A DNA stretch of 64,000 bases from JASEJA01 sp038872535 (lineage in GTDB: Archaea; Thermoproteota; Bathyarchaeia; Bathyarchaeales; Bathycorpusculaceae): contig JAVZJY010000001.1 of NCBI GenBank assembly GCA_038872535.1, forward strand, positions 1 through 64,000, given 5' to 3'. Under the pieces are notes generated by a model. It was not told the DNA's origin and searched no databases. It saw only the letters and a list, made by a program, of their open reading frames with translations. Both the position numbers and the translations under genes were made by a program. Each line of letters begins with the position of its first letter. The stretch's first letter is position 1. Positions 35,137 to 43,394 of the stretch are shown here, piece by piece.

Positions 35137-35316
35137 TTAATTCTTCCTTTTTATTATGCTTTCATAAACTTTTAGGATTATTTCTGCAAGAATTCCGCCA
35201 AAAATAAAAGATACGCCAGTCCAACCAATGGTAGCATCGTAATAATTGCTTCCATACAAAAACAAAATAATGCCTACTATAATTATGCACAAACATGCGA
35301 AATCTTTCCACGACAC
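35137..35316 (-). CDS. Small two-helix membrane protein (59 aa)
   Basis: A short frame not recorded by size-limited gene finders. GTG 35316 has GGAG nine bases upstream. The 59 residues hold two hydrophobic segments, ACLCIIIVGIILFLYG (7-22) and TGVSFIFGGILAEIILKV (33-50), and a basic tail KRKN. A TATA element TATATAC at 35368-35362 lies 46 bp upstream, preceded by TATCGGTA at exactly 4 bp, the same arrangement as at the promoter of the divergent HTH-Fae-Hps gene. Function unknown; co-regulation with formaldehyde metabolism is inferred from the shared site. Confidence 0.6.
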   Translation of the reverse strand: MSWKDFACLCIIIVGIILFLYGSNYYDATIGWTGVSFIFGGILAEIILKVYESIIKRKN

Positions 35317-35361
35317 CTAAACAACTCCTAAGGTCGATTTTAAGCCTTTTAAAACATTAAA

Positions 35362-35380
35362 GTATATAGACTTACCGATA
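35362..35380 (-). promoter_or_regulatory. Promoter and operator-like site of the small membrane gene
   Basis: On the minus strand TATCGGTA (35380-35373), four bases, then TATATAC (35368-35362). A TATA at this distance predicts transcription from about 35340 and a leader of roughly 25 nt with the GGAG site. The 8-mer is a near-palindrome (consensus with its partner TAYCGRYA). Confidence 0.6.
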
Positions 35381-35540
35381 GAAAGAGAGAAATTGGAAGA
35401 TTTGTAACCTATGAATGCCTAACTCAAAAGAACAAAATATTAACAGCGCATTGATGATCAAAAGAAACATGAAACTTCCGACATATTCGACATTCAACAT
35501 GAGCATACAATCCGTTGAAGATGCTCTTTACATACTCAGT

Positions 35541-35559
35541 TACCGACAGTTTTATATAC
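35541..35559 (+). promoter_or_regulatory. Promoter and operator-like site of HTH-Fae-Hps
   Basis: TACCGACA (35541-35548), four bases, then TATATAC (35553-35559); the start codon follows 35 bases later with GGTGA at 35584. Spacing and sequence mirror the divergent promoter. Weaker related octamers, TTCCGACA (35476-35483) and ATTCGACA (35485-35492), sit between the two promoters. The rest of 35317-35594 is AT-rich and shows no frame. Confidence 0.6.
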
Positions 35560-35594
35560 AACTTTCAAAAGATATGCTCGTATGGTGAATTTAA

Positions 35595-37052
35595 GTGTCG
35601 GAATATAATTTCAAAAAACCAGAAACAAAAGAAGAACTTGTCAGAGTATTGATGGATGCCGCGAGAAGAGAGGTGGAAGCCCGTATTCGCACAAAAGGAA
35701 AACCGACAAGACCTACAGTTTCTGGAACGGCTAAAATTCTAAACATACATAGAGATACACTTTACACATGGCTTAAAGAGTTTAATGTCGATTTTGACGA
35801 TGTTTGTAAACAAATTTCTATAACAACTTTGTCGGAGACCGCTGAAATGTCTAGAAAATACACTTACTTAATTGGCGAAGCTCTTGTCGGGGAAGGCAAC
35901 GAGGTAGCGCATATCGACCTTTTAATAGGAGATAAGGATGGACCTGTCGGAGAGGCTTTTGCGTCAGGCTTGTCTAACCTTTCTATGGGGCATACGCCAC
36001 TGTTGGCTGTTATAAGGCCGAATCTTCCGCCTAAACCTCACACGTTGCTTGTTCCAAAGGTTACTGTTAAACATCTTGAGGATGCAAACAAGATTTTTGG
36101 ACCTGCACAGGCTGCTGTGGCGAAGGCTGTTGCGGATGCTGTTGAGGAGGGAATAATTCCAAAGGAGAAGGTGGATGATTGGGTTATAGTATGCAGTGTT
36201 TTTGTGCATCCGCAAGCAAGTGATTACCGTAGAATATATCATTACAATTATGGGGCAACCAAGCTGGCTTTGAAGAGGGCGTTAGCAAAGTATCCGTCGC
36301 TAGAGAAAGTTTTCTATGACAAGGACAGGGCGAAACATCCAATAATGGGATTCAGAGTGCCAAGGCTTTGGAGACCACCATATCTACAAATATCTTTGGA
36401 TATACCTGACTTGGATAGAACCAAGAAGATTATAGCTCAAATCCCAAGAAGCGACAGAATAATACTTGAAGCTGGAACGCCGCTTATCAAAAGATATGGA
36501 ACAAGAGTGATAAGTGACCTTCGAGAGGTTGCTAAGGACACATTCGTAATTGCAGACTTGAAAACCTTGGATGTTGGAAAAGTTGAAGTTGACTTGGCTT
36601 ATGACGAAACCGCAGACGCAGTGATAGCCGCTGGATTGGCACCTGAGGAGACACTTGACTCTTTTATCCACGAAGCAAAACGATTTGGAATATACGCTGC
36701 AGTTGACATGTTAAACGTGGAAGATCCTATCAAAAAACTCAAGGCGCTTAAAGAATTTCCAGACATAGTCATTATACATAGAGGAATAGACCAAGAAACT
36801 GGAATGACCGTCGGATTGAATCTTATAGAAGAATTACGGAAAACATTTAGCGATAAACGGTTCTTAATCGCTGTTGCTGGGGGAATAGTGCCGGAAACAG
36901 CAAAGGAAGCCTTGGAAAAGGGCGCAGACATAATAGTTGTCGGAAGATACGTAACTCAATCAAAGGATATTGAAAGGGCTGTTAGAGACTTTCTTGAGTT
37001 GACACCCTCCATGCGGGAAGATGTAGACTTGTTCAGAGTTCATGTAGAGTAG
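35595..37052 (+). CDS. HTH - formaldehyde-activating enzyme - hexulose-6-phosphate synthase fusion
   Basis: A 485-residue protein. Residues about 90-255 are Fae (LIGEALVGEGNEVAHIDLLIG with the catalytic His; GHTPLLAVIRPNLPPKPHTL), and about 260-485 are Hps/orotidine-decarboxylase fold (LDIPDLDRT, ADLKTLDVGKVE, AVDMLNVE, VAGGIVPE). Archaeal Fae-Hps links ribulose phosphate and formaldehyde chemistry, mainly to make pentose phosphates and free-formaldehyde adducts. Usual proteins begin at the Fae domain; here 88 extra N-terminal residues include a helix-turn-helix (TVSGTAKILNIHRDTLYTWL, 41-60). Start GTG 35595 has GGTGA six bases upstream, and the HTH frame is continuous, so the extension is real. 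It suggests a DNA-binding, self-regulating enzyme. Confidence 0.9.
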   Translation: MSEYNFKKPETKEELVRVLMDAARREVEARIRTKGKPTRPTVSGTAKILNIHRDTLYTWLKEFNVDFDDVCKQISITTLSETAEMSRKYTYLIGEALVGEGNEVAHIDLLIGDKDGPVGEAFASGLSNLSMGHTPLLAVIRPNLPPKPHTLLVPKVTVKHLEDANKIFGPAQAAVAKAVADAVEEGIIPKEKVDDWVIVCSVFVHPQASDYRRIYHYNYGATKLALKRALAKYPSLEKVFYDKDRAKHPIMGFRVPRLWRPPYLQISLDIPDLDRTKKIIAQIPRSDRIILEAGTPLIKRYGTRVISDLREVAKDTFVIADLKTLDVGKVEVDLAYDETADAVIAAGLAPEETLDSFIHEAKRFGIYAAVDMLNVEDPIKKLKALKEFPDIVIIHRGIDQETGMTVGLNLIEELRKTFSDKRFLIAVAGGIVPETAKEALEKGADIIVVGRYVTQSKDIERAVRDFLELTPSMREDVDLFRVHVE

Positions 37053-37072
37053 CTTTTTCCCTTCCCTTTTTA
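37053..37072 (+). terminator. T-rich terminator-like tract
   Basis: Directly after the Fae-Hps stop, two pyrimidine-rich runs (CTTTTTCCC and CCCTTTTT) in the 17-bp space before the convergent MFS stop. Archaeal termination needs only T-rich tracts, so this fits; it is not proven. Confidence 0.35.
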
Positions 37073-38272
37073 CACGAACATTTTGAAAGCTATATATGAG
37101 AGAAGAAAAAGTATACCGGAAATCAAAAATACGAATCCAAAATTGTAGGTTTGGGCAAGAAAGGGCCCTATAAAGGAACCGCTTGCGCCACCGATCCCAA
37201 CAAGCACATCGAAAAGTCCAGCTCTACCTTTCGGTATAAGTTCCATAGAAAGAGATAGAACATTAACCAAGTAAAAGGCGTATGTGAATCCGGACAGAAT
37301 CAAAATTACGGTTGCAATCATAATGCTATACATTGACAGTTGCGTAGTCGTTATTAAAAGGAATGCGAGAAAACTTCGATATAACACAATCCTTCCAACA
37401 TTGACGTTTTCAGTTTCACGTTCAAGCCTTCTTCCAGCAAGAAAATAGCCTAAAACGCCACTGCCAGAGTTCAGCACAAATACCGCAAAAACAAAGCTTG
37501 AAGGTAAAGTTGCAGCATTGGCGACGTTGCTGATGAAAATTGGCATGGGTGTGAACAATATGCTGGTGGCAAGAGAAAAGAGAACAAGACCACAACAGAA
37601 GATGCCCAAGTTTTCCTTTTTCAACCTTTCATCAACAGTAACACCGTCTACAATTCTAGAAAATATGGAAACTCCCCTATATGCGAAGCTTATTGACTTC
37701 TCTATTGTCACTAAGCTTCTTTCAAAGATTAGAGTTGGGTCCTCAACCAGAATAAGCGAGGCGAAGAATGCTGCAAGGTTTAAGCCGCTGCACAATAATA
37801 GGGTGGATTTCGCATCAAAGCTGAACGTTGAGGTTACAACTCCTAAAATTAAGCCAATTAACCATCCAAACTCCGTAAGCCCCTCGTAAAATGCAAAGGC
37901 TTTTTTCCATTCTTCATGAGGGTAAAGCTCGGCGATGAGCACATTTTTTGGTGGTTCATGAGCTACATGAAACAATGCCATAACTATGTAAAGGGTTACC
38001 AGCAGAATAATTTGGTTTGTGAGAATAAATAGATAGAGAATAAAGGCTAGGGCTAAGAATGAAATTAGTATGTAGATTTTGTAGCGTCTTGTCCTATCAC
38101 ATATGTATCCCCAAAAGAAGGAAGCAGGTATTGACATGAACAAAGCAGTTGCATACATGGTTCCAACCCATATCAGCGAACCAGAGAGAGAAAAAATGTA
38201 TAGAGGTAGGAAAACCGAAAGTAAGCCGAATGCCATCTCGTGGAAGAAGAATCCAAGCTGCCACATAGCCAA
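37070..38272 (-). CDS. MFS transporter
   Basis: A 400-residue integral membrane protein with about twelve hydrophobic segments and the major-facilitator loop motif GYICDRTRRYK between the second and third. A cytoplasmic loop of about 45 residues near residues 185-230 splits the two halves. Substrate cannot be assigned. The frame begins without a clear ribosome site and an earlier or later start by a few codons is possible. It converges on the Fae-Hps gene. Confidence 0.85.
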   Translation of the reverse strand: MAMWQLGFFFHEMAFGLLSVFLPLYIFSLSGSLIWVGTMYATALFMSIPASFFWGYICDRTRRYKIYILISFLALAFILYLFILTNQIILLVTLYIVMALFHVAHEPPKNVLIAELYPHEEWKKAFAFYEGLTEFGWLIGLILGVVTSTFSFDAKSTLLLCSGLNLAAFFASLILVEDPTLIFERSLVTIEKSISFAYRGVSIFSRIVDGVTVDERLKKENLGIFCCGLVLFSLATSILFTPMPIFISNVANAATLPSSFVFAVFVLNSGSGVLGYFLAGRRLERETENVNVGRIVLYRSFLAFLLITTTQLSMYSIMIATVILILSGFTYAFYLVNVLSLSMELIPKGRAGLFDVLVGIGGASGSFIGPFLAQTYNFGFVFLISGILFLLSYIAFKMFV

Positions 38273-38385
38273 TAAAGGAAAACAAAAGGCAAGATAAACT
38301 TTTACTGTAAGAAAGCAATGGTTTTAATAAATCCTTAATAGAGAGATTTTTAACACTCATAACACTAACTGGAGTTTGGTCGTTA

Positions 38386-38823
38386 ATGGCTAAGTTTAAG
38401 GTAATTGTTTCAGACCCAGAAACGGGAACATCAAAGGCAGTGGAGCTTGAAGAAGCACGGGCACTTCCGCTAATTGGGAAGAAAATAGGCGAAGTGGTTG
38501 ACGGGTCAATAGTGGATTTGCCCGGCCATAAAATGCAAATAATGGGTGGTTCCGACAAGGATGGCTTTCCAATGAGACCAAATGTTCATGGTGGAGTTCG
38601 TAGAAAAGTGATACTGAGTGGAGGAGTAGGGTTTAACCCGGAGAGTGAGGGGGCTAGGAGGCGTAAAACAATTCGTGGAAACGTAATAACAGATGAAATT
38701 GTCCAAATAAACATGAAAATTATAGAGAAACCCAAAAAGCCTAAAGAGAAAAAGAAGGCAAAGGAAGATAAGGAAAAAGAAACCACGGATGTGCCAGAAA
38801 CTCCGACAACAAGTGACAATTAA
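38386..38823 (+). CDS. rps6e: Ribosomal protein S6e
   Basis: A 145-residue 30S protein. The core matches S6e (FKVIVSDPETGTSKAVELE, IGKKIGEVVDG, GGSDKDGFPMRPNVHGGVRRK). The C-terminus from about residue 113 is a Lys/Glu/Thr-rich tail. It opens the block S6e - aIF2-gamma - PIN - Rpo7 - Spt4 - dephospho-CoA kinase - S24e - S27ae, an order commonly seen in archaea. Confidence 0.95.
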   Translation: MAKFKVIVSDPETGTSKAVELEEARALPLIGKKIGEVVDGSIVDLPGHKMQIMGGSDKDGFPMRPNVHGGVRRKVILSGGVGFNPESEGARRRKTIRGNVITDEIVQINMKIIEKPKKPKEKKKAKEDKEKETTDVPETPTTSDN

Positions 38824-38881
38824 ATATAAGTCAACATTTATTAGCTTGCATAGTCTAACCATCTAATAATTTGTAAAGTTC

Positions 38882-40147
38882 ATGGGAAATGGAGAAATGA
38901 GCAGCGAAAAGCACGTAAGCATACCAAAACAACCTGAGATTAACATAGGCACCATAGGTCACGTTGACCACGGCAAAACAACATTGGTGCAAGCGTTAAC
39001 TGGCATTTGGGCGTCAAGGCACAGTGAAGAATTGAAGAGGGGTATAACAATAAAGTTAGGCTACGCAGACATGCCAATCTATAAGTGTCCTAAATGCGAA
39101 CCACCCAAAAATTACTCCACAAAACCAGTTTGTCCCCATTGCAACTCAAAAACAACCTTTCTAAGAGCCATAAGTTTCGTTGACGCCCCAGGTCATGAAG
39201 CGTTAATGGCAACCATGCTCTCAGGAGCAGCGATAATGGATGGAGCGATACTTGTTATAGCAGCTGATGAACCATGTCCTCAGCCGCAAACAAGGGAACA
39301 CCTTGCCGCTGCAGAGATTATAGGCATAAAGAACATAATTATTGTTCAGAATAAAATTGACATAGTTGATGAAAAAAGAGCACGCGAAAGCTACAATGAA
39401 ATTAAAAATTTTGTGAAGGGAACTGTTGCTGAAAACGCTCCAATAGTTCCCGTTTCAGCACAGCGTGGAGTCAACATAGATGTTCTCATACAAGCAATCG
39501 AAGATTTTATACCAACGCCGAAGAGGGATGAAACAAAACCTCCACTCATGTATGTTGTCCGCTCCTTCGACGTTAACAAGCCTGGCACTCCCATTGAGAA
39601 GTTGGAAGGAGGCGTGATTGGAGGAACAATACTTCAAGGCAAATTTGTTGTGGGGGACGAAATTGAAATTCGCCCCGGAGTAATTCTGGAAAAAGAGGGA
39701 AAAAGCACCTATAATCCACTCTTCAGCCAGATTGTCAGTTTACATGCTGGCGGAAGAAGCGTTAATGATGCTCATTGCGGAGGATTAGTCGGCATCGGAA
39801 CCCTTTTAGATCCATCATTTTCGAAGGCGGACGGTTTAACTGGAAACATTGCTGGAAAATCGGGGATGTTGCCACCAACATTATTGGAGTTAACGTTAGA
39901 AACTAATATTCTTGAACGTGTGGTTGGAACAAAAGAACTTTTGAAAGTTGAAGAAATAGGCATGAACGAAACTCTTCTTTTACACGTAGGTGCTGCTATA
40001 ACCGTCGGAAAGGTTGCCTCTACAAAAGAAAACATGGTCACAGTCAAGCTTACTAGACCAGTATGCGCACAAAAGAGCTCTAGAGTTGCCCTAAGCAGAA
40101 AAATAGCGGGCAGATGGCGACTCATCGGATATGGAATGATAACCTAA
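38882..40147 (+). CDS. eif2g: Translation initiation factor aIF2, gamma subunit
   Basis: A 421-residue GTPase that with alpha and beta subunits delivers Met-tRNAi to the small subunit. GTP motifs: GHVDHGKTTL (G1), DAPGHEALM (G3), NKID (G4). A zinc-binding knob (CPKCEPP, CPHC) lies near residues 61-85 and the C-terminal two beta-barrels are complete. ATG 38882 may be leaderless; ATG 38897 is a second possible start. Confidence 0.95.
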   Translation: MGNGEMSSEKHVSIPKQPEINIGTIGHVDHGKTTLVQALTGIWASRHSEELKRGITIKLGYADMPIYKCPKCEPPKNYSTKPVCPHCNSKTTFLRAISFVDAPGHEALMATMLSGAAIMDGAILVIAADEPCPQPQTREHLAAAEIIGIKNIIIVQNKIDIVDEKRARESYNEIKNFVKGTVAENAPIVPVSAQRGVNIDVLIQAIEDFIPTPKRDETKPPLMYVVRSFDVNKPGTPIEKLEGGVIGGTILQGKFVVGDEIEIRPGVILEKEGKSTYNPLFSQIVSLHAGGRSVNDAHCGGLVGIGTLLDPSFSKADGLTGNIAGKSGMLPPTLLELTLETNILERVVGTKELLKVEEIGMNETLLLHVGAAITVGKVASTKENMVTVKLTRPVCAQKSSRVALSRKIAGRWRLIGYGMIT

Positions 40148-40564
40148 ATGACACCACCCGACAAAAAAATGTTAAAAGTAATTTTGGATTCAAACGCATT
40201 ATTTGTTCCGCTTCAATTCAAAATCGACATCTTTGAAGAATTACGAACCCTTTTAAATAGAAATTTTGAGCCCATCTTGCTTTCGTCCGTTAAGCATGAA
40301 CTTGAAGGGCTGGCGGATAAGGGTTCGCCGAAAATGCGAAAAAACGCTTCTTTTGCTTTGAAACTTGCTGAAAAATGCAAACTTGTCAACACTAACGAAG
40401 AAGAAATGGCTTCGCCGGACAATGCCATTATCAAAGCAGCTAAAAATTGGGATTGCCCAGTGTTTACGAATGATAGACTGCTTAGAAAGAGGCTAAGAGA
40501 TATAAATGTGCCAGTTATTTATGTGAGGCAAAAGTCACATCTAGAAATTGACGGGAGGATATAA
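40148..40564 (+). CDS. PIN-domain ribonuclease (Fcf1/VapC9-like)
   Basis: A 138-residue PIN-fold protein with the acidic metal residues in VILDSNALFVP (near residue 13), ELEGLADKGSPKM (near 53), and SPDNAIIKAAKNWDCPVFTNDRLL (near 90-108). No antitoxin gene is next to it; its invariant position between aIF2-gamma and Rpo7 in archaea suggests an rRNA-processing role rather than a toxin. It begins right after the aIF2-gamma stop and overlaps the next frame. Confidence 0.85.
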   Translation: MTPPDKKMLKVILDSNALFVPLQFKIDIFEELRTLLNRNFEPILLSSVKHELEGLADKGSPKMRKNASFALKLAEKCKLVNTNEEEMASPDNAIIKAAKNWDCPVFTNDRLLRKRLRDINVPVIYVRQKSHLEIDGRI

Positions 40565-40568
40565 CCCC

Positions 40569-41162
40569 TTGTTTAAACTTATAACATTAGAAGATACAAT
40601 TCGCATCCCACCCGAAACCTTCGGCAACCCCCTAGAAGCCGTTGGCCACCAACAAGTTAAGGCAAAATATGAAGGAGTTGTTGACGAAGAATTAGGATAT
40701 GTAATAGCTGTAGTTGATGTTAAAGTGAGCCCCATTGGAAAAATAATTCCAGGAGATGGAGCTGCCTACCACAAAGTTACCTTTTCCTTACTGACATTCT
40801 ATCCTAAAATTCAGGAAGTTGTTGAAGGAGAAGTTGTGGAGGTCGCTGATTTCGGCGCCTTCGTGCGCATAGGTCCCATTGATGCTTTGCTGCATGTTTC
40901 ACAACTTATAGATGACTTCATTTCATACGACGAAAAACAAGGAGTCCTATTTGGAAAAGAAACAAAAAGGAAGCTGACAAGCGGCGACCAAGTTCGCGTT
41001 CGAATAACAGCTGTTTCACTAACAAGGGCTGGAAGCTCAGGCAAAATAGGCGTAACAACAAGACAACCATTTCTCGGCAAACTGGAGTGGATTGAGGAGG
41101 ATGTGGAGAAAATAAAGAAGAAAGCAGAGAAGCCCCAAGAGAAAGAGGAAAAAGGTGATTAA
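40569..41162 (+). CDS. rpo7: RNA polymerase subunit Rpo7 (E')
   Basis: A 197-residue stalk subunit of archaeal RNA polymerase. The N-terminal RNP-like domain begins FKLITLEDTIRIPPETFG; the S1/OB domain is EVVEGEVVEVADFGAFVRIG near residue 85. TTG 40569 is the start: it follows GGGAGG by nine to ten bases and gives the usual first residues, whereas the frame open from 40548 overlaps the PIN gene. A charged lysine/glutamate tail extends the C-terminus. Confidence 0.93.
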   Translation: MFKLITLEDTIRIPPETFGNPLEAVGHQQVKAKYEGVVDEELGYVIAVVDVKVSPIGKIIPGDGAAYHKVTFSLLTFYPKIQEVVEGEVVEVADFGAFVRIGPIDALLHVSQLIDDFISYDEKQGVLFGKETKRKLTSGDQVRVRITAVSLTRAGSSGKIGVTTRQPFLGKLEWIEEDVEKIKKKAEKPQEKEEKGD

Positions 41163-41348
41163 ATGAGTGAAAAAGCGTGTTCAATGTGCCGCTTCATAAC
41201 AAAAGAAACCGTTTGCCCAAAATGCAAAAGCTCATCCCTGAGCGATGACTTCAGCGGCATAGTAATAGTGTTTGACCCAGAAAACTCAGCCATCGCAAAA
41301 GCCATGAACATTAAAGAGAAAGGACGTTATGCATTAAAGGTCAGATAA
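41163..41348 (+). CDS. spt4: Transcription elongation factor Spt4 (RpoE'')
   Basis: A 61-residue zinc protein with CSMC and CPKC pairs (residues 6-9 and 19-22) and the FSGIVIVFDPENS core. It binds Spt5 to raise processivity of RNA polymerase. ATG 41163 begins immediately after the Rpo7 stop with AAAGGTGA upstream. Confidence 0.93.
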   Translation: MSEKACSMCRFITKETVCPKCKSSSLSDDFSGIVIVFDPENSAIAKAMNIKEKGRYALKVR

Positions 41349-41882
41349 ATGAGTATTTTATACACTTTAACGCCAGAACTGCGCATAAAACTTAAGAAAC
41401 CCTTAGGCACGTTAATCCGAGGCTCATATACTGAAACGATGAAGAAACTTTTGGACATGATAAACGAAGAAAAGCCGTCGGCTATAATTTCTGTTGGAGA
41501 CACGGTTTCAAAAAACATTTTGGAAAACCATGTGCTTCCGCAATTGGCAATAGTTGATAACAAAGTAATGAGAAGAAACATTCAACCAATCCCAACAACA
41601 GCAGAGAAAACCATCCACATCAAAAATCCGCCAGGAACAATAACTGAAGCGGCAGTAACAGCAATTCAAGATGCATTAAAAAGCAGTTGCCATGTCAAAA
41701 TAATTGTAGACGGAGAAGAGGACCTACTAACACTTATCGCTGTTTTGTATGCACCTCCAAACTCTTTCGTCGTATACGGTCAACCCTACGAAGGCATAGT
41801 TATAGTTAAGGTTACACCACAGAAAAAAGCAGAGATTTCTGAAGTTTTGAAAGCAATGGAAAACGTTCGAAAAACTAAATAA
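41349..41882 (+). CDS. GTP-dependent dephospho-CoA kinase (DUF359)
   Basis: A 177-residue protein of the DUF359 family, which performs the last step of CoA synthesis in archaea using GTP. Family segments are LRIKLKKPLGTLIRG, SVGDTVSKNIL, IVDNKVMRR and VDGEEDLLTLIA, with PYEGIVIV near the end. It begins directly after the Spt4 stop, part of the same block. Confidence 0.92.
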   Translation: MSILYTLTPELRIKLKKPLGTLIRGSYTETMKKLLDMINEEKPSAIISVGDTVSKNILENHVLPQLAIVDNKVMRRNIQPIPTTAEKTIHIKNPPGTITEAAVTAIQDALKSSCHVKIIVDGEEDLLTLIAVLYAPPNSFVVYGQPYEGIVIVKVTPQKKAEISEVLKAMENVRKTK

Positions 41883-41923
41883 GAGGAGACGATATCAGTC
41901 AACTCCACAATTGGGGAAAACTC

Positions 41924-42235
41924 ATGGACATTAAAATAATCTCCGACAAAAGGAACCCGTTACTAAAAAGAAGAGAAGTATATTTCCAAGTGGAACACAC
42001 CCAGACAGGCAGCACCCCGCCAAGACTTGAAGTTAGAAAAGCCGTAGCTAACGCATTAAAAACAAATATAGATTTAGTTACTATTAAAAAATTTGAAACT
42101 AAAACGGGAACGCATACCGCCAATGGAATAGCAAACGTTTACGATTCTATTGAACAGGCAAGACTTATTGAACCAGAATATATTATCAAGAGAAATGTTC
42201 CCTCCGAAAAACCAAAGGAAGAGGAAAAGGAATAA
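41924..42235 (+). CDS. rps24e: Ribosomal protein S24e
   Basis: A 103-residue 30S protein: ISDKRNPLLKRREVYFQVEH and the VRKAVANALKT helix, with an acidic/lysine tail KPKEEEKE. ATG 41924 follows GGGGAAAA. Two bp precede S27ae, its usual partner. Confidence 0.95.
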   Translation: MDIKIISDKRNPLLKRREVYFQVEHTQTGSTPPRLEVRKAVANALKTNIDLVTIKKFETKTGTHTANGIANVYDSIEQARLIEPEYIIKRNVPSEKPKEEEKE

Positions 42236-42237
42236 AC

Positions 42238-42480
42238 ATGACTGAAAAAGCAGAAGAAAAACCAGAAGAGAAAAAGGAAACAGAGAAAATAGTCAAGGCT
42301 GAAAAGAGAAAGAAAAGGAAAAAGGGCGTTTTCTCACTATATAAAATTGAAAAAGACAAAATTGCAAGGTTACGTCCAACATGCGAACGCTGCGGACCAG
42401 GATATTTTATGGCTGACCACGGTGACAGATACACTTGTGGACATTGCGGTTTTACACGATACAAACCTGCTGAGAAGTAA
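42238..42480 (+). CDS. rps27ae: Ribosomal protein S27ae
   Basis: An 80-residue zinc ribosomal protein; the core has RPTCERCGPGYFMADHGDRY and CGHCGFTRY (four cysteines). The first 35 residues are an extra Lys/Glu-rich extension beyond the ordinary 45-55 residue archaeal protein, an expansion also seen on the S6e tail here. Confidence 0.93.
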   Translation: MTEKAEEKPEEKKETEKIVKAEKRKKRKKGVFSLYKIEKDKIARLRPTCERCGPGYFMADHGDRYTCGHCGFTRYKPAEK

Positions 42481-42526
42481 ACAACTTTAAATCATACGAA
42501 ACATTGATAATTTCAGATGACCCTAA

Positions 42527-42949
42527 ATGATTAGAGTAAATGTATCCATAACCAATGTATCTGCCGAACGCTTTTGGGATATTAGAAAACCCATCCCACC
42601 CATCCAAATAAACACAAACCTAAACCTTTTAGGGATGGAAAAGAAGCCAGACGCCTTAGAAGTTCCCTTCGTCTTAACAATCAGCTTCAACCCTTCCATA
42701 GCACAGATAAGCCTAAAAGGTAAAGCCTATGTTGCTGGAGACGCAAACGAGGTTGAAAGGGTCTATAAAGATTATGAAGAGAAAAAACCGCCACCACCCG
42801 TTATAGTGCAATCAATTTCAAACGTTGTTTTCATAGAATCCGTAATAATATCTAGAACATTAAATATTCCACCACCAATTCCATTACCGCAAATACCGGA
42901 AGCTAAGCAGCCAAGCAAAAAGCCTACAGAAAGGGACTACAGCGCTTAA
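42527..42949 (+). CDS. Unknown beta-rich protein after S27ae
   Basis: A 140-residue protein that I do not recognise. It looks beta-rich (VNVSITNVSAERFWDIR; LEVPFVLTISFNPSIAQISL; GKAYVAGD) with a helix KDYEEKKPP and a Pro/Lys-rich tail. No membrane segment or cysteine motif. It follows S27ae by 46 bp in the same direction and converges on S19 with 13 bp between stops. Its charged, tail-extended composition resembles the adjoining ribosomal genes, so a role tied to translation or protein targeting is possible but unproven. Confidence 0.55.
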   Translation: MIRVNVSITNVSAERFWDIRKPIPPIQINTNLNLLGMEKKPDALEVPFVLTISFNPSIAQISLKGKAYVAGDANEVERVYKDYEEKKPPPPVIVQSISNVVFIESVIISRTLNIPPPIPLPQIPEAKQPSKKPTERDYSA

Positions 42950-42962
42950 AATCTTGAAATAG

Positions 42963-43367
42963 CTACTTTAATGGAACATACATTGAAGAGCGAGAAGCAC
43001 CTATACCTGGAGTCCCATGTTTTACTGGTTTATTTGTAATTGCAAACTCGCCTAAATAGTGTCCAATCATTTCGGGTTTTATTTCAACAGCAACAAATTC
43101 TTTGCCATTGTGAACAAATATTGTGATGCCAACCATTTCAGGCAAAATAATCATGTCACGCACATGAGTCTTAACTTTTACACTGCCTCCTTTTCTAAGA
43201 GCTTCTTTTGCTTCTCTTATTTTTTCAAGCAGTATCCTCTGCTCCTGTGTTAAACCACGTTGGAAACTTCTTCTTTGTCTTGAAGGAAGCAAATTAATGA
43301 ATTCGTCCATGGACAGATTTTGCAGTTGGTTAAGGGTGTATCCGCGATAGGTAAATTCCTTAGGCAT
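42963..43367 (-). CDS. rps19: Ribosomal protein S19
   Basis: A 134-residue 30S protein: KEFTYRGYTLNQL start typical of archaeal S15/S19e forms, VKTHVRDMIILPEMVG, and IGHYLGEFAITNKPVKHG then GASRSSMYVPL. It is the last gene of the L3-L4-L23-L2-S19 block on this strand; the usual continuation with L22, S3 and L29 is absent. Confidence 0.95.
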   Translation of the reverse strand: MPKEFTYRGYTLNQLQNLSMDEFINLLPSRQRRSFQRGLTQEQRILLEKIREAKEALRKGGSVKVKTHVRDMIILPEMVGITIFVHNGKEFVAVEIKPEMIGHYLGEFAITNKPVKHGTPGIGASRSSMYVPLK

Positions 43368-43394
43368 TCTTCAACCCATCACATTGCAGTTGCA

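Noticed and set aside
40148..40564. PIN-domain gene as a VapC toxin of a toxin-antitoxin pair
   Set aside because: No antitoxin gene next to it and it sits between aIF2-gamma and Rpo7, a conserved housekeeping position.
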